This document shows positions 38,160 to 48,366 of a stretch of 64,000 nucleotides of DNA, piece after piece. The notes under the pieces are model-generated. The model did no database searches. It saw only the letters and a program-made list of their open reading frames with translations, and was not told the origin of the DNA. Source of the stretch: Pseudomonas hygromyciniae (lineage in GTDB: Bacteria; Pseudomonadota; Gammaproteobacteria; Pseudomonadales; Pseudomonadaceae); NCBI RefSeq assembly GCF_016925675.1, contig NZ_CP070506.1:4276501-4340500 (forward strand), given 5' to 3'. The position numbers and the translations under genes are program-made. The first letter of the stretch is position 1; each line of letters opens with the position of its first letter.

Positions 38160-38600
38160 ATGGCCGAACACGATTTCCGCTTCAGTTTGCTGAGCCCACA
38201 ACACACCCTGATCGAATGCCGCGCCCTGGTGCCGGGTCGTTACCAAGTCACCGGCAATGGTGGCTCGATCAAGCATGGCGACGTGCTGATCGTCACCTTG
38301 CGCGGCAGCAAGACCCTGTCGATGCGCCTGACCGTCGAAGGCGATGCGCGCTACTCCATCCGCCCGGCCGGGCAATGGGTCGCCATGGCGCAAGGGCCGA
38401 AGTTCGGCGAGCTGGAAATTCACACCTGGAAGGTCAACTGCGACAGCTGCGACGCGGTGCTGGAGTTTGAGTTCTCGGTGGAGACCAAGCTGACCAAGGA
38501 GCCACTGCAACCGGCGGCCACCGCGCGCATCGCCGAGCTGGGCTGGGCCACGGTCGGTGATAAACACCGTTGCCCGAAATGCCAGAAGGCTGCGCAATGA
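38160..38600 (+). CDS. Conserved hypothetical protein with two Cys pairs
   Basis: The 146-residue protein (start MAEHDFRFSLLSPQH, with GGAGG at 38151-38155) has no signal peptide or membrane helix. The sequence is mostly beta, with segments such as TVEGDARYSIRPAGQWVAMA. It has CDSC near residues 97-100 and HRCPKCQK at the C-terminus, a pattern of two C-x2-C pairs that could bind zinc. It overlaps the META lipoprotein gene by 4 bp (ATGA), so the two are probably translated together. Function unknown. Confidence 0.82.
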   Translation: MAEHDFRFSLLSPQHTLIECRALVPGRYQVTGNGGSIKHGDVLIVTLRGSKTLSMRLTVEGDARYSIRPAGQWVAMAQGPKFGELEIHTWKVNCDSCDAVLEFEFSVETKLTKEPLQPAATARIAELGWATVGDKHRCPKCQKAAQ

Positions 38601-39001
38601 AGCGCCTGCTGGTGCTCGCCGCGCTGGGCGTCGGCCTCGCCGGCTGCGCCAGCGATGAGGTCAAGCTCAAGCAGGATCACAGCTACATCGTCGAATGGAT
38701 CGGCGAACGGCCGCTGATGGATTACGCCCACCTGACCGTGACCCTCGGCGCCGATGGCCGGGCCTATGGCAATGGCGGCTGCAACCACTGGTTCGCGCCG
38801 TACAGCCTGGACGGTAACAAACTCAGCTTCGGCAAGATCGGCAGTACCCGCAAGCTGTGTGCTGAAGCCTTGATGGAGCAGGAGCACCGCTTCTTCAAGG
38901 CCCTGGAGACGGTGCAGCGCTGGGATATTTCACCCATCGAGCAAACCCGTTTCTGGCCTGCCGAGGGCAAGCCACTGCGCTTGTGGCTGGAAGAAGGCTG
39001 A
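38597..39001 (+). CDS. META domain lipoprotein
   Basis: The 134-residue protein begins MKRLLVLAALGVGLAGCAS, a lipoprotein signal with the lipobox Cys near residue 17. It has the META (HslJ-like) fold, with YGNGGCNHWFAPYSLDGNKLSF and ICAEALMEQEHRFFKALE-like segments (here LCAEALMEQEHRFFKAL). META proteins are secreted or outer membrane lipoproteins, in E. coli linked to heat and novobiocin resistance. It is coupled to the 146-aa gene. The start is chosen from the overlapping ATGA and the signal. Confidence 0.9.
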   Translation: MKRLLVLAALGVGLAGCASDEVKLKQDHSYIVEWIGERPLMDYAHLTVTLGADGRAYGNGGCNHWFAPYSLDGNKLSFGKIGSTRKLCAEALMEQEHRFFKALETVQRWDISPIEQTRFWPAEGKPLRLWLEEG

Positions 39002-39010
39002 CCCAACTCC

Positions 39011-39110
39011 TGTAGGAGCGAGCTTGCTCGCGAAGAACGTCAACGAAAACGCGTGCATCCAGGATGAACGCGGTGCCTGTGAATTCTTCGCGAGCGAGCT
39101 CGCTCCTACA
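39011..39110. repeat. REP doublet
   Basis: Inverted pair TGTAGGAGCGAGCTTGCTCG and CGAGCGAGCTCGCTCCTACA between the convergent META and thioredoxin genes. Confidence 0.9.
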
Positions 39111-39124
39111 GAGATCGCGAGGGT

Positions 39125-39586
39125 TCAGCCGCGCAACTCTTTGAGTTTGGCCATTACACCTTCCGCCGTCTGCTCACCCAACATCTGCGCCCGCACCTTG
39201 CCCTTGTCATCGATGATGTAGGTCACCGGCAACGCTTCGCTGCGCGGGATATCAAAAATCGCCTCGGGGTTCTGTGCCAATACGGTGAACTTGATGCCCA
39301 GCTTCTCGCTGGCGCTCTTGAGCTCTTCACCCTGTACATTGTCGAAGTTGACGCCAAACACGCTCACCGGCTGGCCTTTGAGTTGCTCGGCCAGGGCGTT
39401 GAGCTCGGGGATTTCGATGCGGCACGGGCCACACCACTCGGCCCAGTAATTGACCACCAGCCATTGCTTGTCGACGCGTTCGGACGCGACTTTCTGGCCG
39501 TATTGGTCGACGCCATAATCATTGCCGCAGCCGCTGAGCAGGAGTGTGGTGATAACTGCCAGTGCGCCTATCAGTCGCCGTGTCAT
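39125..39586 (-). CDS. TlpA-like thioredoxin-domain lipoprotein
   Basis: The 153-residue protein has a lipoprotein signal (MTRRLIGALAVITTLLLSGCG, lipobox Cys20) and a thioredoxin fold with WCGPC in NYWAEWCGPCRIEIPELNAL. It fits the TlpA/ResA type of periplasmic thiol-disulfide protein, with a cis-Pro in ALPVTYIIDDKG. Target proteins are unknown. It is convergent with the META gene and divergent from arsC. Confidence 0.93.
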   Translation of the reverse strand: MTRRLIGALAVITTLLLSGCGNDYGVDQYGQKVASERVDKQWLVVNYWAEWCGPCRIEIPELNALAEQLKGQPVSVFGVNFDNVQGEELKSASEKLGIKFTVLAQNPEAIFDIPRSEALPVTYIIDDKGKVRAQMLGEQTAEGVMAKLKELRG

Positions 39587-39701
39587 GGGGTAATCCTTAG
39601 CAAAAATGAACGTGGGCTGCGGCCGATCGCCTCTTACGGTTTAAGGACAAGCCGCAGCGCAGGTAGAATACCCGCCACCTTACGCAAGATGCGACCCGCA
39701 C

Positions 39702-41050
<1,349 letters not shown>

Positions 41051-41054
<4 letters not shown>

Positions 41055-41150
41055 GAGCGAGCTTGCTCGCGAAAAACGTTAACGATGACGCGGGCATTCA
41101 GAATGCACGCGGCGCCCTCAGGTTTTTCGCGAGCAAGCTCGCTCCTACAG
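41051..41150. repeat. REP doublet
   Basis: Inverted pair TGTAGGAGCGAGCTTGCTCG and CGAGCAAGCTCGCTCCTACA, ends meeting the stop codons of the flanking convergent genes. Confidence 0.9.
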
Positions 41151-41151
41151 G

Positions 41152-41823
41152 TCAATGGTTGACGGTATAGGCCAGCATCATCGACAACTGGCACATCGGC
41201 CGCCCACTTTCGGCGTGCCACTGGTTGAACGCCGCCTGCACCGTCGCCAGGTCCCGCAGGCTGGTAGGGGCCTTGTCGACAATCTTCTGCGCATTGAGCG
41301 CCGCGACCACGTCATAGCTCGGCACAAACGTGTCCTTGCCCACCATGCGCAAGAAGCGCGGCGCTGACAGCCCGCCCAACTGGTGGCCGTGTTTGCTCAG
41401 GTACTTCCACAAGCCGACGATATCGGTCACCGGCCAATCGGCGATCAGCGCGCCGAAGCTGCCTTTTTCCTGCGCCACGTCGAGAATCATCTGCGCATTG
41501 CGCGGCACGCTCTTGAGCTTGCCCAGGTGGCGGATGATCCGCGTGTCCTGCATCAGGCGCTCAAGGTGCTCGGCGCCCATCAAAACGACCTTTTCTGGAT
41601 CGAAACCAAAGAACACCTGCTCGAACGCCGGCCACTTGGCGTCCACCACACTGTGCTTGAGCCCGGCGCGGAATACCCGCAGCGACAGGGTCGACAAGTA
41701 GCGGTCATCGCTGATCTGGCGCAATTGCGCCGGCGTCTTGGGCACAGGCAGGTGGGCTTCCAGCTCGGCCGCCGAACCAAAGCGGTTCAGACAGTATTCG
41801 TGCAGCCATTTGTAATCGCGCAT
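41152..41823 (-). CDS. DNA-3-methyladenine glycosylase I family protein
   Basis: The 223-residue protein matches the TagI glycosylase family, which removes 3-methyladenine from DNA. The segment FDPEKVVLMGAEHLERLMQD followed by TRIIRHLGKLKSVPRNAQMI is close to TAG I. The usual zinc ligands of E. coli Tag (C4, H17, H175, C179 region) are not seen, so this is a divergent group; family assignment is better than function. It is convergent with the DUF2069 gene. Confidence 0.85.
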   Translation of the reverse strand: MRDYKWLHEYCLNRFGSAAELEAHLPVPKTPAQLRQISDDRYLSTLSLRVFRAGLKHSVVDAKWPAFEQVFFGFDPEKVVLMGAEHLERLMQDTRIIRHLGKLKSVPRNAQMILDVAQEKGSFGALIADWPVTDIVGLWKYLSKHGHQLGGLSAPRFLRMVGKDTFVPSYDVVAALNAQKIVDKAPTSLRDLATVQAAFNQWHAESGRPMCQLSMMLAYTVNH

Positions 41824-41890
41824 GCCCTCTCCTACGGAATGAAATGAAAACGGCGCCCATGAGCGCCGTCTGTCAGAGCCTGGAAAAGGC

Positions 41891-42715
41891 TCAGAGGTTC
41901 ACAATGTTGACGAAGCGCGAAGCGGCGGTTTCATCGATACGCAGGCTGGTGAAGTCGAACAGGTTACGGTCGGCCAACTGCGATGGGATCACATTCTGCA
42001 GGCTGCGAAAGATGCTTTCGGTGCGCCCCGGCGTCTTGCGCTCCCACTCCTGGAGCATGTCCTTGACCACCTGGCGCTGCAGGTTCTCCTGGGAGCCGCA
42101 GAGGTTGCAGGGGATGATCGGGAATTGCTTGAAGTCGGAGTAGGCCTGGATGTCCTTCTCGTTGCAATACGCCAGCGGGCGGATCACGACGTTGCGCCCA
42201 TCATCGGCGCGCAGCTTGGGCGGCATGGCCTTGAGGGAGCCGTTGAAGAACATGTTGAGGAAGAAGGTCTCGACGATGTCATCGCGATGATGCCCCAGGG
42301 CCATCTTGGTTGCGCCAATTTCATCGGCGAAGGTGTACAGGGTGCCACGGCGCAGGCGCGAGCACAGCGAGCAGGTAGTCTTGCCCTCCGGGATCAGTTC
42401 CTTGACCACCGAATAGGTGTCTTTCTCGACAATGTGGTACTCGACGCCCAGGGTCTTGAGGTAAGCGGGCAGCACGTCCTCGGGGAACCCGGGCTGCTTC
42501 TGGTCCATATTGACCGCGACTATGTCGAACTTGATCGGCGCGACCTTCTGCAAGTGCATCAGCACGTCCAGCATGGTGTAGCTGTCCTTGCCGCCGGACA
42601 GGCAGACCATGACCTTGTCGCCCTCCTCGATCATGTTGAAGTCAGCGACAGCCTCACCGGCCAGGCGTCGCAGGCGTTTTTGCAGTTTATTCTGATTGAC
42701 GGTAAGGGTGCCCAT
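41891..42715 (-). CDS. ttcA: tRNA 2-thiocytidine biosynthesis protein TtcA
   Basis: TtcA thiolates cytidine 32 in some tRNAs. The 274-residue protein has the PP-loop [16 protein letters not shown] (about residues 38-53) and the Cys pair [12 protein letters not shown] that binds the 4Fe-4S cluster, plus [13 protein letters not shown] chose the start at 42715 ([17 protein letters not shown]), with a better length than the upstream start at 42814. It is divergent from the Yip1 gene. Confidence 0.95.
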   Translation of the reverse strand: MGTLTVNQNKLQKRLRRLAGEAVADFNMIEEGDKVMVCLSGGKDSYTMLDVLMHLQKVAPIKFDIVAVNMDQKQPGFPEDVLPAYLKTLGVEYHIVEKDTYSVVKELIPEGKTTCSLCSRLRRGTLYTFADEIGATKMALGHHRDDIVETFFLNMFFNGSLKAMPPKLRADDGRNVVIRPLAYCNEKDIQAYSDFKQFPIIPCNLCGSQENLQRQVVKDMLQEWERKTPGRTESIFRSLQNVIPSQLADRNLFDFTSLRIDETAASRFVNIVNL

Positions 42716-42996
42716 GGCGCTTGGATCCGCGAAAAAGGTGTGTGACGAAAAGCCGGGTATTTTAGCGGTATGGAGCAGCGAGTTCCAATGTGGGGGGCCT
42801 GCATTCCACGCCACAGACCCAGGCGCGATTAAGCCCAGTGTTTACAGCGCAATTTGCTCTAAAGCCCCACACTTTTTCCGGTCATCACTTCCTATACTGC
42901 GACATAAGGTCGCACACATATCCAGACCTTTCAGGCCACTTGGCCGGCGGGCGCTCCGCTTGGGGGGCGATGGTAATAACGACAGGAGTGACTGGC

Positions 42997-43599
42997 ATGA
43001 TCCATCACGTCGTGGGGCTTTTCACCCATCCCGACCAGGAATGGCGGGAAATTCGTGGCGATAAAGAAGAAAGCATCGGCCACATGTACCTCACTCACAC
43101 GCTGATTCTCGCGGCGATTCCCGCCGTATCAGCTTTTATCGGCACCACCCAGGTCGGCTGGGTCATCGGCAATCGCTCCCCGGTCATGCTGACCCAGGAA
43201 AGTGCGTTGTGGATGACCATCATGTCGTACCTGGCGATGCTCGGCGGCGTTGCGGTGATGGGCGCCTTCATTCACTGGATGGCGCGCACCTATGACGCCA
43301 ATCCGAGCATGGCGCGCTGCGTCGCGTTCGCCACCTACACCGCCACGCCGCTGTTTATCGGCGGGCTGGCGGCGCTGTATCCGCATATGTGGCTGGGCAT
43401 GGTCGTGGGCACGGCGGCGATTTGCTACACCGTCTACCTGCTATATGTGGGGTTACCGACCTTCATGAGCATCGACCCGGACGAAGGCTTCCTGTTTTCC
43501 AGCTCGGTGCTGGCGGTAGGCCTGGTGGTACTGGTGGCGATCATGGCCTTTACCGTGATTGTCTGGGGCCTGGGCGTAGGACCGATCTATACCAACTGA
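42997..43599 (+). CDS. Yip1 family membrane protein
   Basis: The 200-residue protein has several predicted membrane helices (MYLTHTLILAAIPAVSAFIG, IMSYLAMLGGVAVMGAFI, MVVGTAAICYTVYLLYVG, and a C-terminal VGLVVLVAIMAFTVIVWGL). Together with the N-terminal HHVVGLFTHPDQEWREIR segment it fits the Yip1 domain family of unknown role. I chose the ATG at 42997 with CAGGAGTGA upstream. A candidate -10 TATACT lies at 42893-42898. A hairpin terminator follows the gene. Confidence 0.88.
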   Translation: MIHHVVGLFTHPDQEWREIRGDKEESIGHMYLTHTLILAAIPAVSAFIGTTQVGWVIGNRSPVMLTQESALWMTIMSYLAMLGGVAVMGAFIHWMARTYDANPSMARCVAFATYTATPLFIGGLAALYPHMWLGMVVGTAAICYTVYLLYVGLPTFMSIDPDEGFLFSSSVLAVGLVVLVAIMAFTVIVWGLGVGPIYTN

Positions 43600-43618
43600 C
43601 CAGCGTTCAATCGCAGGA

Positions 43619-43640
43619 AAAGCCACCGCAAGGTGGCTTT
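43619..43640 (+). terminator. Terminator after the Yip1 gene
   Basis: Stem AAAGCCACC / GGTGGCTTT with loop GCAA, but only a short T-run (TTTGTG). Confidence 0.7.
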
Positions 43641-43728
43641 GTGCGTTATGCATGACCATTCGGCGCCTGACAGATTCGGAAACACCCTTAGATGCGGCAT
43701 ACTGGACATCTCTGGAGAGATGTACAGC

Positions 43729-44223
43729 ATGCCCGAGCAACTCAATACCCGCGTCGAAGATTGTTTCCTGCAAGCCGAATCCTTTTTCAAACGAAGTTTC
43801 AAACGCCCCCAGGTCAGCCTCAAGCTACGTGGGCAGAAAGCCGGTGTCGCGCATTTGCACGAGAACCTGCTGCGCTTCAACCCCCAGTTGTACCGAGAAA
43901 ACAGCCAGCACTTCCTCAAACAGACGGTGGCCCACGAAGTGGCACACCTGATCGCCCACCAATTGTTCGGCGAGCGCATCCAGCCCCATGGCGAGGAATG
44001 GCAACTGATCATGCGCGGGGTCTACGAATTGCCGCCTGATCGTTGCCATACCTATGAGATTCAGCGCCGGCGGGTGACCCGCTATATCTACCGGTGTCCG
44101 TGTGCCGACAGTGACTTTGCGTTCTCGGCCCAGCGCCATGGGTTGGTGAAACAGGGGCGGCGGTATTTGTGCCGCAGGTGTCGGGAGACGTTGGTATTTA
44201 CCGGGGAAACGCGGGTGGAGTGA
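43729..44223 (+). CDS. sprT: SprT family zinc metalloprotease
   Basis: The 164-residue protein matches SprT, with HEVAHLIAHQ near residues 69-78 as the HExxH zinc site, and four Cys in the C-terminal zinc region (CPCAD near residue 123, RYLCRRCRE near 145). I chose the start at 43729 (MPEQLNTRVEDCF), which gives nearly the 165 residues of E. coli SprT. SprT-like proteins in higher organisms cleave DNA-protein crosslinks; the bacterial role is less clear. Confidence 0.93.
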   Translation: MPEQLNTRVEDCFLQAESFFKRSFKRPQVSLKLRGQKAGVAHLHENLLRFNPQLYRENSQHFLKQTVAHEVAHLIAHQLFGERIQPHGEEWQLIMRGVYELPPDRCHTYEIQRRRVTRYIYRCPCADSDFAFSAQRHGLVKQGRRYLCRRCRETLVFTGETRVE

Positions 44224-44246
44224 GGTTTTTGGGTGCCTGTTCCGGC

Positions 44247-44326
44247 CCCTTCGCGAGCAAGCCCGCTCCCACATTCTGAATGTATTCACAAATCAAAATG
44301 TGGGAACGGGCTTGCTCGCGAAGGGG
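44247..44326. repeat. REP doublet
   Basis: Inverted pair CGCGAGCAAGCCCGCTCCCA and TGGGAACGGGCTTGCTCGCG between convergent sprT and CoA transferase genes. Confidence 0.9.
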
Positions 44327-44370
44327 CCCAAACAGCCACTATCCTACGACCTTGGCACCCCGCAGTTCGG

Positions 44371-45522
44371 CTATCCGCTGAAGACTGAAACCCAACTCCC
44401 CCAACACCTCATCACTGTGCGCCCCCCACCGCAGCCCCCAATATGCCTCGGCGCCGGCAACCCCTCGGAAAACTTCAACGGGCACGCCATCTGCGCCTGG
44501 AACGAACCATCCCCACGGGGTACCTGGCTCACCAGCTCCCGGGCCTGTAACTGCGGGTGCTCAAGGGCTTCGCCCAAACTGAGCACCGGTTCCACGCAAG
44601 CGTCCAAGCCAGCGAACAACGCACACAGCTCCTCAAAACTGTGCCGTTCAAACTCAACCTGCAATGCCTGCTTGAGTGCCTTTTGCTGCTCGAGCTTGGG
44701 CGACAACCCCAGGGCCGCCAGCTCCGGGAGTCCCAGCGCGCCACACAGCTGCTGCATGAATCCAGGTTCCAGGCTGCCCACCGACAGCCAACGCCCGTCC
44801 CGCGAGCGGTAGTAATCGTAGAAACTGCCGCCGTTGAGTACCTGGTCTTCGCGCCCCGGCTCCACGCCACAGGCCAGGTAGGCGGCGCCGGCCATGGCGT
44901 TGAGGCTGAAGGCGCAGTCGGTCATGCTCACATCCAGGTACTGGCCCACCCCGCTGTGCTGGCGTGCAATCACCGCCGCGAGCAGGCCGACCACGGCGTG
45001 CAACGAGCCACCGCCCACATCCGCCAATTGCACGCCGAGGGGCAACGGGCCGCTGTCCTCGCGGCCGGTGTAGCTGGCGACGCCGCAGAGCGCCAGGTAG
45101 TTGATGTCATGCCCGGCGCGATCCCGGTAGGGCCCGGTTTGGCCATAGCCGGTGATGGACACGTAGATCAGCTTCGGATTGATCGCCTTCAGCGCTTCAT
45201 ACCCCAACCCAAGGCGTTCCATGACCCCGGGGCGGAACTGCTCCAGCACAATGTCGTAGTCGACCACCAATTGCCGCACGATCTCCAGCGCCTCGGGCTG
45301 CTTGAGATCCAGGGCCAGGCTGCGCTTGTTGCGGTTGAGGTAGGCATGGCTGGCCGACACACCACGGTCGTGGGGCGGCAACACCCGCAGCAGGTCCATG
45401 CGCGTGGGGGATTCGATGCGCAGTACCTCGGCGCCCATGTCCGCCAACAGCAGCGAGGCGAAAGGCCCCGGCAACAAGGTTGAGAAATCCAGCACTTTGA
45501 GGGACGCCAAGGGGCCTGACAT
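44371..45522 (-). CDS. CaiB/BaiF class III CoA transferase with C-terminal frameshift
   Basis: The protein is a class III CoA transferase, which moves CoA between carboxylic acids. The start at 45522 gives MSGPLASLKVLDFSTLLPGPFASLLLADMGAEVLRIE, the family N-terminus (quoted in pieces: VLDFSTLLPGPFAS, MGAEVLRIESP). The catalytic Asp is in the GYGQTGPYRDRAGHDINYLA region. The frame ends early after a run of six C (44422-44427): the last about 20 residues are non-family (CGGGRTVMRCWGSW). Shifting by one base after this run restores GAHSDEVLGELGFSLQR and IAELRGAKVVG with a stop at 44339. So it is either a true frameshift, probably mild as only the C-terminus changes, or a sequence error. Confidence 0.88.
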   Translation of the reverse strand: MSGPLASLKVLDFSTLLPGPFASLLLADMGAEVLRIESPTRMDLLRVLPPHDRGVSASHAYLNRNKRSLALDLKQPEALEIVRQLVVDYDIVLEQFRPGVMERLGLGYEALKAINPKLIYVSITGYGQTGPYRDRAGHDINYLALCGVASYTGREDSGPLPLGVQLADVGGGSLHAVVGLLAAVIARQHSGVGQYLDVSMTDCAFSLNAMAGAAYLACGVEPGREDQVLNGGSFYDYYRSRDGRWLSVGSLEPGFMQQLCGALGLPELAALGLSPKLEQQKALKQALQVEFERHSFEELCALFAGLDACVEPVLSLGEALEHPQLQARELVSQVPRGDGSFQAQMACPLKFSEGLPAPRHIGGCGGGRTVMRCWGSWVSVFSG

Positions 45523-45628
45523 GGGAGCTCCGATTCCAGTTCGATGGGGCACAGAGTAGTCAGCCTTGGGCGCCAGCGGCAATTACCGTAACCATCATCG
45601 ACAATGACCGTTGTGCTCGCCCGCCCAT

Positions 45629-45658
45629 AAAAAAACCCATCCGAAGATGGGTTTTTTT
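45629..45658. terminator. Terminator of dctA
   Basis: Perfect stem AAAAAAACCCATC / GATGGGTTTTTTT with CGAA loop, bidirectional, 16 bp after the dctA stop. Confidence 0.92.
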
Positions 45659-45673
45659 AGTGTGTTTGAGCGT

Positions 45674-47005
45674 TTACTTGATCGCTGGAGCCGGGCCTTC
45701 GGCTACGCCCAGGTCATCCAGTTCGCGGGTTTCGGAGATACCGGTACCGCCGGAAGCCAGCTCGCTTTGCAGCTTGTCGGTGTCCAGTTCCTTGACCCAC
45801 TTGGCGACGACGATGGTCGCTACAGCGTTACCGACCAGGTTGGTCAGAGCACGAGCTTCGGACATGAAGCGGTCGATACCGAGGATCAGCGCCAGGCCGG
45901 CAACCGGCAGGTGGCCAACAGCCGACAGGGTCGCGGCCAGTACGATGAAACCACTGCCCGTCACGCCAGCAGCGCCTTTGGAGGACAGCAACAGCACCAG
46001 CAACAGGGTGATCTGGTGGGTGATGTCCATGTGGGTGTCAGTCGCCTGGGCGATGAACACGGCAGCCATGGTCAGGTAGATCGAAGTACCGTCGAGGTTG
46101 AAGGAGTAGCCCGTCGGGATAACCAGGCCAACCACCGACTTCTTCGCGCCCAGGCGTTCCATCTTGATCAGCATGCGCGGCAGTGCGGATTCGGAAGAGG
46201 AAGTACCCAGTACGATCAGCAGTTCTTCACGGATGTAGCGCACCAGTTTCAGGACGCTAAAGCCGTGGGCGCGGCAGATGCCACCCAGCACTACCAGCAC
46301 GAACAGGATGCAGGTGATGTAGAAGCAGATCATCAACTGGCCCAGTTGCACCAGCGAGCCAACACCGTAGGCACCGATGGTGAACGCCATGGCGCCCAGG
46401 GCCCCGATTGGCGCGAGCTTCATGATCATGTTGATGATGTTGAACATCACGTGGGCGAAGCGATCGATGAAGTCCAGCACCGGCTTGCCGTAGGCACCCA
46501 GGCGATGCAGGGCGAAACCGAAGATCACCGAGAACATCAGCACTTGCAGGATATCGCCGTTGGCGAAGGCGCCGACGATGGTGTTCGGGATCACGTTGAG
46601 GATAAAGCCGACGATGCTCTGGTCTTTACCGGCAGTGACGTAGGCTGCGACTTTCGAAGCGTCCAGGGTCGCAACGTCGATGTGCATGCCAGCGCCTGGC
46701 TGCACCACGTTGACCACTACCAGGCCGATCAGCAGGGCGATGGTGGAGACGATTTCAAAGTACAGCAGCGCGTAGCCGCCGGTCTTGCCCACCGACTTCA
46801 TGCTCTGCATGCCAGCGATGCCGCTGACCACGGTACAGAAGATGATCGGGGCGATGACCATTTTGATCAGCTTGATAAAGCCGTCACCCAGCGGCTTGAG
46901 GGCCACACCGGTCTGCGGGTAGAAGTGACCGAGCAGGATACCGATAACGATGGCAACGATTACCTGGAAGTACAGGGTTTTGTAGAACGGCTGACGAGTC
47001 GTCAT
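45674..47005 (-). CDS. dctA: C4-dicarboxylate transporter DctA
   Basis: DctA is the aerobic proton- or sodium-coupled importer of succinate, fumarate and malate. The 443-residue protein has many membrane helices and the family's Ser-rich loop [16 protein letters not shown], the [12 protein letters not shown] segment and the [20 protein letters not shown] region. The upstream control region has a sigma-54 promoter and palindromes that look like DctD enhancers. The AraC regulator is divergent. It ends in a strong terminator. Confidence 0.95.
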   Translation of the reverse strand: MTTRQPFYKTLYFQVIVAIVIGILLGHFYPQTGVALKPLGDGFIKLIKMVIAPIIFCTVVSGIAGMQSMKSVGKTGGYALLYFEIVSTIALLIGLVVVNVVQPGAGMHIDVATLDASKVAAYVTAGKDQSIVGFILNVIPNTIVGAFANGDILQVLMFSVIFGFALHRLGAYGKPVLDFIDRFAHVMFNIINMIMKLAPIGALGAMAFTIGAYGVGSLVQLGQLMICFYITCILFVLVVLGGICRAHGFSVLKLVRYIREELLIVLGTSSSESALPRMLIKMERLGAKKSVVGLVIPTGYSFNLDGTSIYLTMAAVFIAQATDTHMDITHQITLLLVLLLSSKGAAGVTGSGFIVLAATLSAVGHLPVAGLALILGIDRFMSEARALTNLVGNAVATIVVAKWVKELDTDKLQSELASGGTGISETRELDDLGVAEGPAPAIK

Positions 47006-47135
47006 TGCAAAGTTTCCTCAAGAGTCCCGTGGGGCAAATATCCGCCATTGCCCACGACACTTGAATTGCGAACCCTCCTGCACTGGAGGGATTTGTTTTG
47101 GCGAACTGCTGGCTGGCAGGTCTGTACTCCTTATC

Positions 47136-47150
47136 GCAAACGGCGTGCCA
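47136..47150 (-). promoter_or_regulatory. Sigma-54 promoter of dctA
   Basis: On the minus strand TGGCACG (47150-47144), four bases CCGT, then TTGC (47139-47136). This is a full match to the -24/-12 consensus. The dctA ATG is 131 bp downstream. Rhizobium and Pseudomonas dctA genes are known sigma-54/DctD targets. Confidence 0.85.
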
Positions 47151-47228
47151 CTTTCCTGAAAAACCCTGTAACCCTTGGCTCATGGGGGCTGACGGCAATC
47201 CAAGGCTGTTTCAGGGGTTGCTAGAGGT

Positions 47229-47283
47229 GGCGGATATCCGCCCTGCATCCCAATCTCGTCCTACAATTTGGCGGATATCCGCC
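47229..47283. promoter_or_regulatory. Two perfect 14-bp palindromes, candidate DctD enhancers
   Basis: GGCGGATATCCGCC occurs at 47229-47242 and 47270-47283, 41 bp apart centre to centre, about four DNA turns. They are 80-135 bp upstream of the sigma-54 promoter, the usual position for an enhancer. The sequence resembles rhizobial DctD sites with a GCGGAAATCCGC core. A half-site ATATCCGCC is at 47038-47046. They could instead serve the divergent AraC gene. Confidence 0.65.
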
Positions 47284-47339
47284 TTGTCCACCCCAGACAT
47301 GATGGCTACCATCGGCCACTCAATGGACGAGGCCCCTGC

Positions 47340-48338
47340 ATGCGCGAACGCACCATCGCCAGTCATTACGCCCGCGCGGCCTTGGGCGGTGCGCACCGGG
47401 CCGGCTACGACTGCTCGACTCTGTTGCAGCAACTGGGCATTACCCCGCAATTGCTGGCAGAGCCCCGCGCGCGCATCGCGCCGGAGCAGTTCACGCAACT
47501 ATTGCAGAGTCTGTGGCTGGCCCTGGATGACGAATACCTGGGCTTCGCCGATGGACCGAGCAAGCGTGGAACCTTCGCCATGATGTGCCACGCGCTGATT
47601 CACTGCCGCACCCTGGAGAAGGCGCTGGAGCGCGGCCTGTTGTTCTACGGCCTGTTCCCCCACGGGCCGCGTTGGCGCCTGAGCCGTGAAGGCGATATGG
47701 CACGCTTGAGCCTGGATGACTCACAACTGTGGGACCCGGATCACTTCTTGAGCGAGTCCCTGCTGGTGATCTGGCATCGCCTCGGCAGTTGGTTGATTGG
47801 CCAGCGTATCCGCCTGGAGCAAGCGACTTTCAGCTACCCGGCGCCGGCCCATGCCAGCGAATACGACCTGCTGTTCCCTTGCCCCCTGGTGTTCAGCGCA
47901 GCCAGCAGCAGCTTGGTGTTCCATAGCCGCTACCTGAGCCTGGCGCTGCTGCAGGACGAGCGCACCCTCAAGCATTTCCTCGAACGCTCCCCCGCCGACC
48001 TGCTGTCGCGGCCAGACGAAGGCGACAGCCTGAGCAGCCAGTTGCGTCGCCTGTTAAGCCGCGACCGCACGCCCTGGCCAGACCTGGAAGCCGTGGCGCA
48101 GCACCTGCATATCAGCCCACAGACCCTGCGCCGGCATTTGCGTGAGGAAGGCACCAGCTTCCAGGCACTCAAGGATGAGCTGCGGCGGGATATTGCGATT
48201 TTTCATCTGGGGCGGGCGGATTTGTCGTTGCAGGAAATTGCCGAGCAGTTGGGGTTTTCCGAGCCGTCGGCGTTTCACCGAGCGTTCAAGAAGTGGACGG
48301 GGGTGACCCCGGGGGCTTACCGAGCGCAGGAGAGTTGA
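47340..48338 (+). CDS. AraC family transcriptional regulator
   Basis: The 332-residue protein has an N-terminal Arabinose_bd-type domain (PF12625 type) and a C-terminal AraC helix-turn-helix (LEAVAQHLHISPQTLRRHLR, then LSLQEIAEQLGFSEPSAFHRAFKKW). I chose the start at 47340 (MRERTIASHYARAALGG), which is the usual form for OruR/OphR-type regulators. It is divergent from dctA with two palindromes between the genes, so it could also regulate dctA or be autoregulated. Ligand unknown. Confidence 0.92.
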   Translation: MRERTIASHYARAALGGAHRAGYDCSTLLQQLGITPQLLAEPRARIAPEQFTQLLQSLWLALDDEYLGFADGPSKRGTFAMMCHALIHCRTLEKALERGLLFYGLFPHGPRWRLSREGDMARLSLDDSQLWDPDHFLSESLLVIWHRLGSWLIGQRIRLEQATFSYPAPAHASEYDLLFPCPLVFSAASSSLVFHSRYLSLALLQDERTLKHFLERSPADLLSRPDEGDSLSSQLRRLLSRDRTPWPDLEAVAQHLHISPQTLRRHLREEGTSFQALKDELRRDIAIFHLGRADLSLQEIAEQLGFSEPSAFHRAFKKWTGVTPGAYRAQES

Positions 48339-48366
48339 GGATGTATTGTTTGGACGGGCGCCATCG

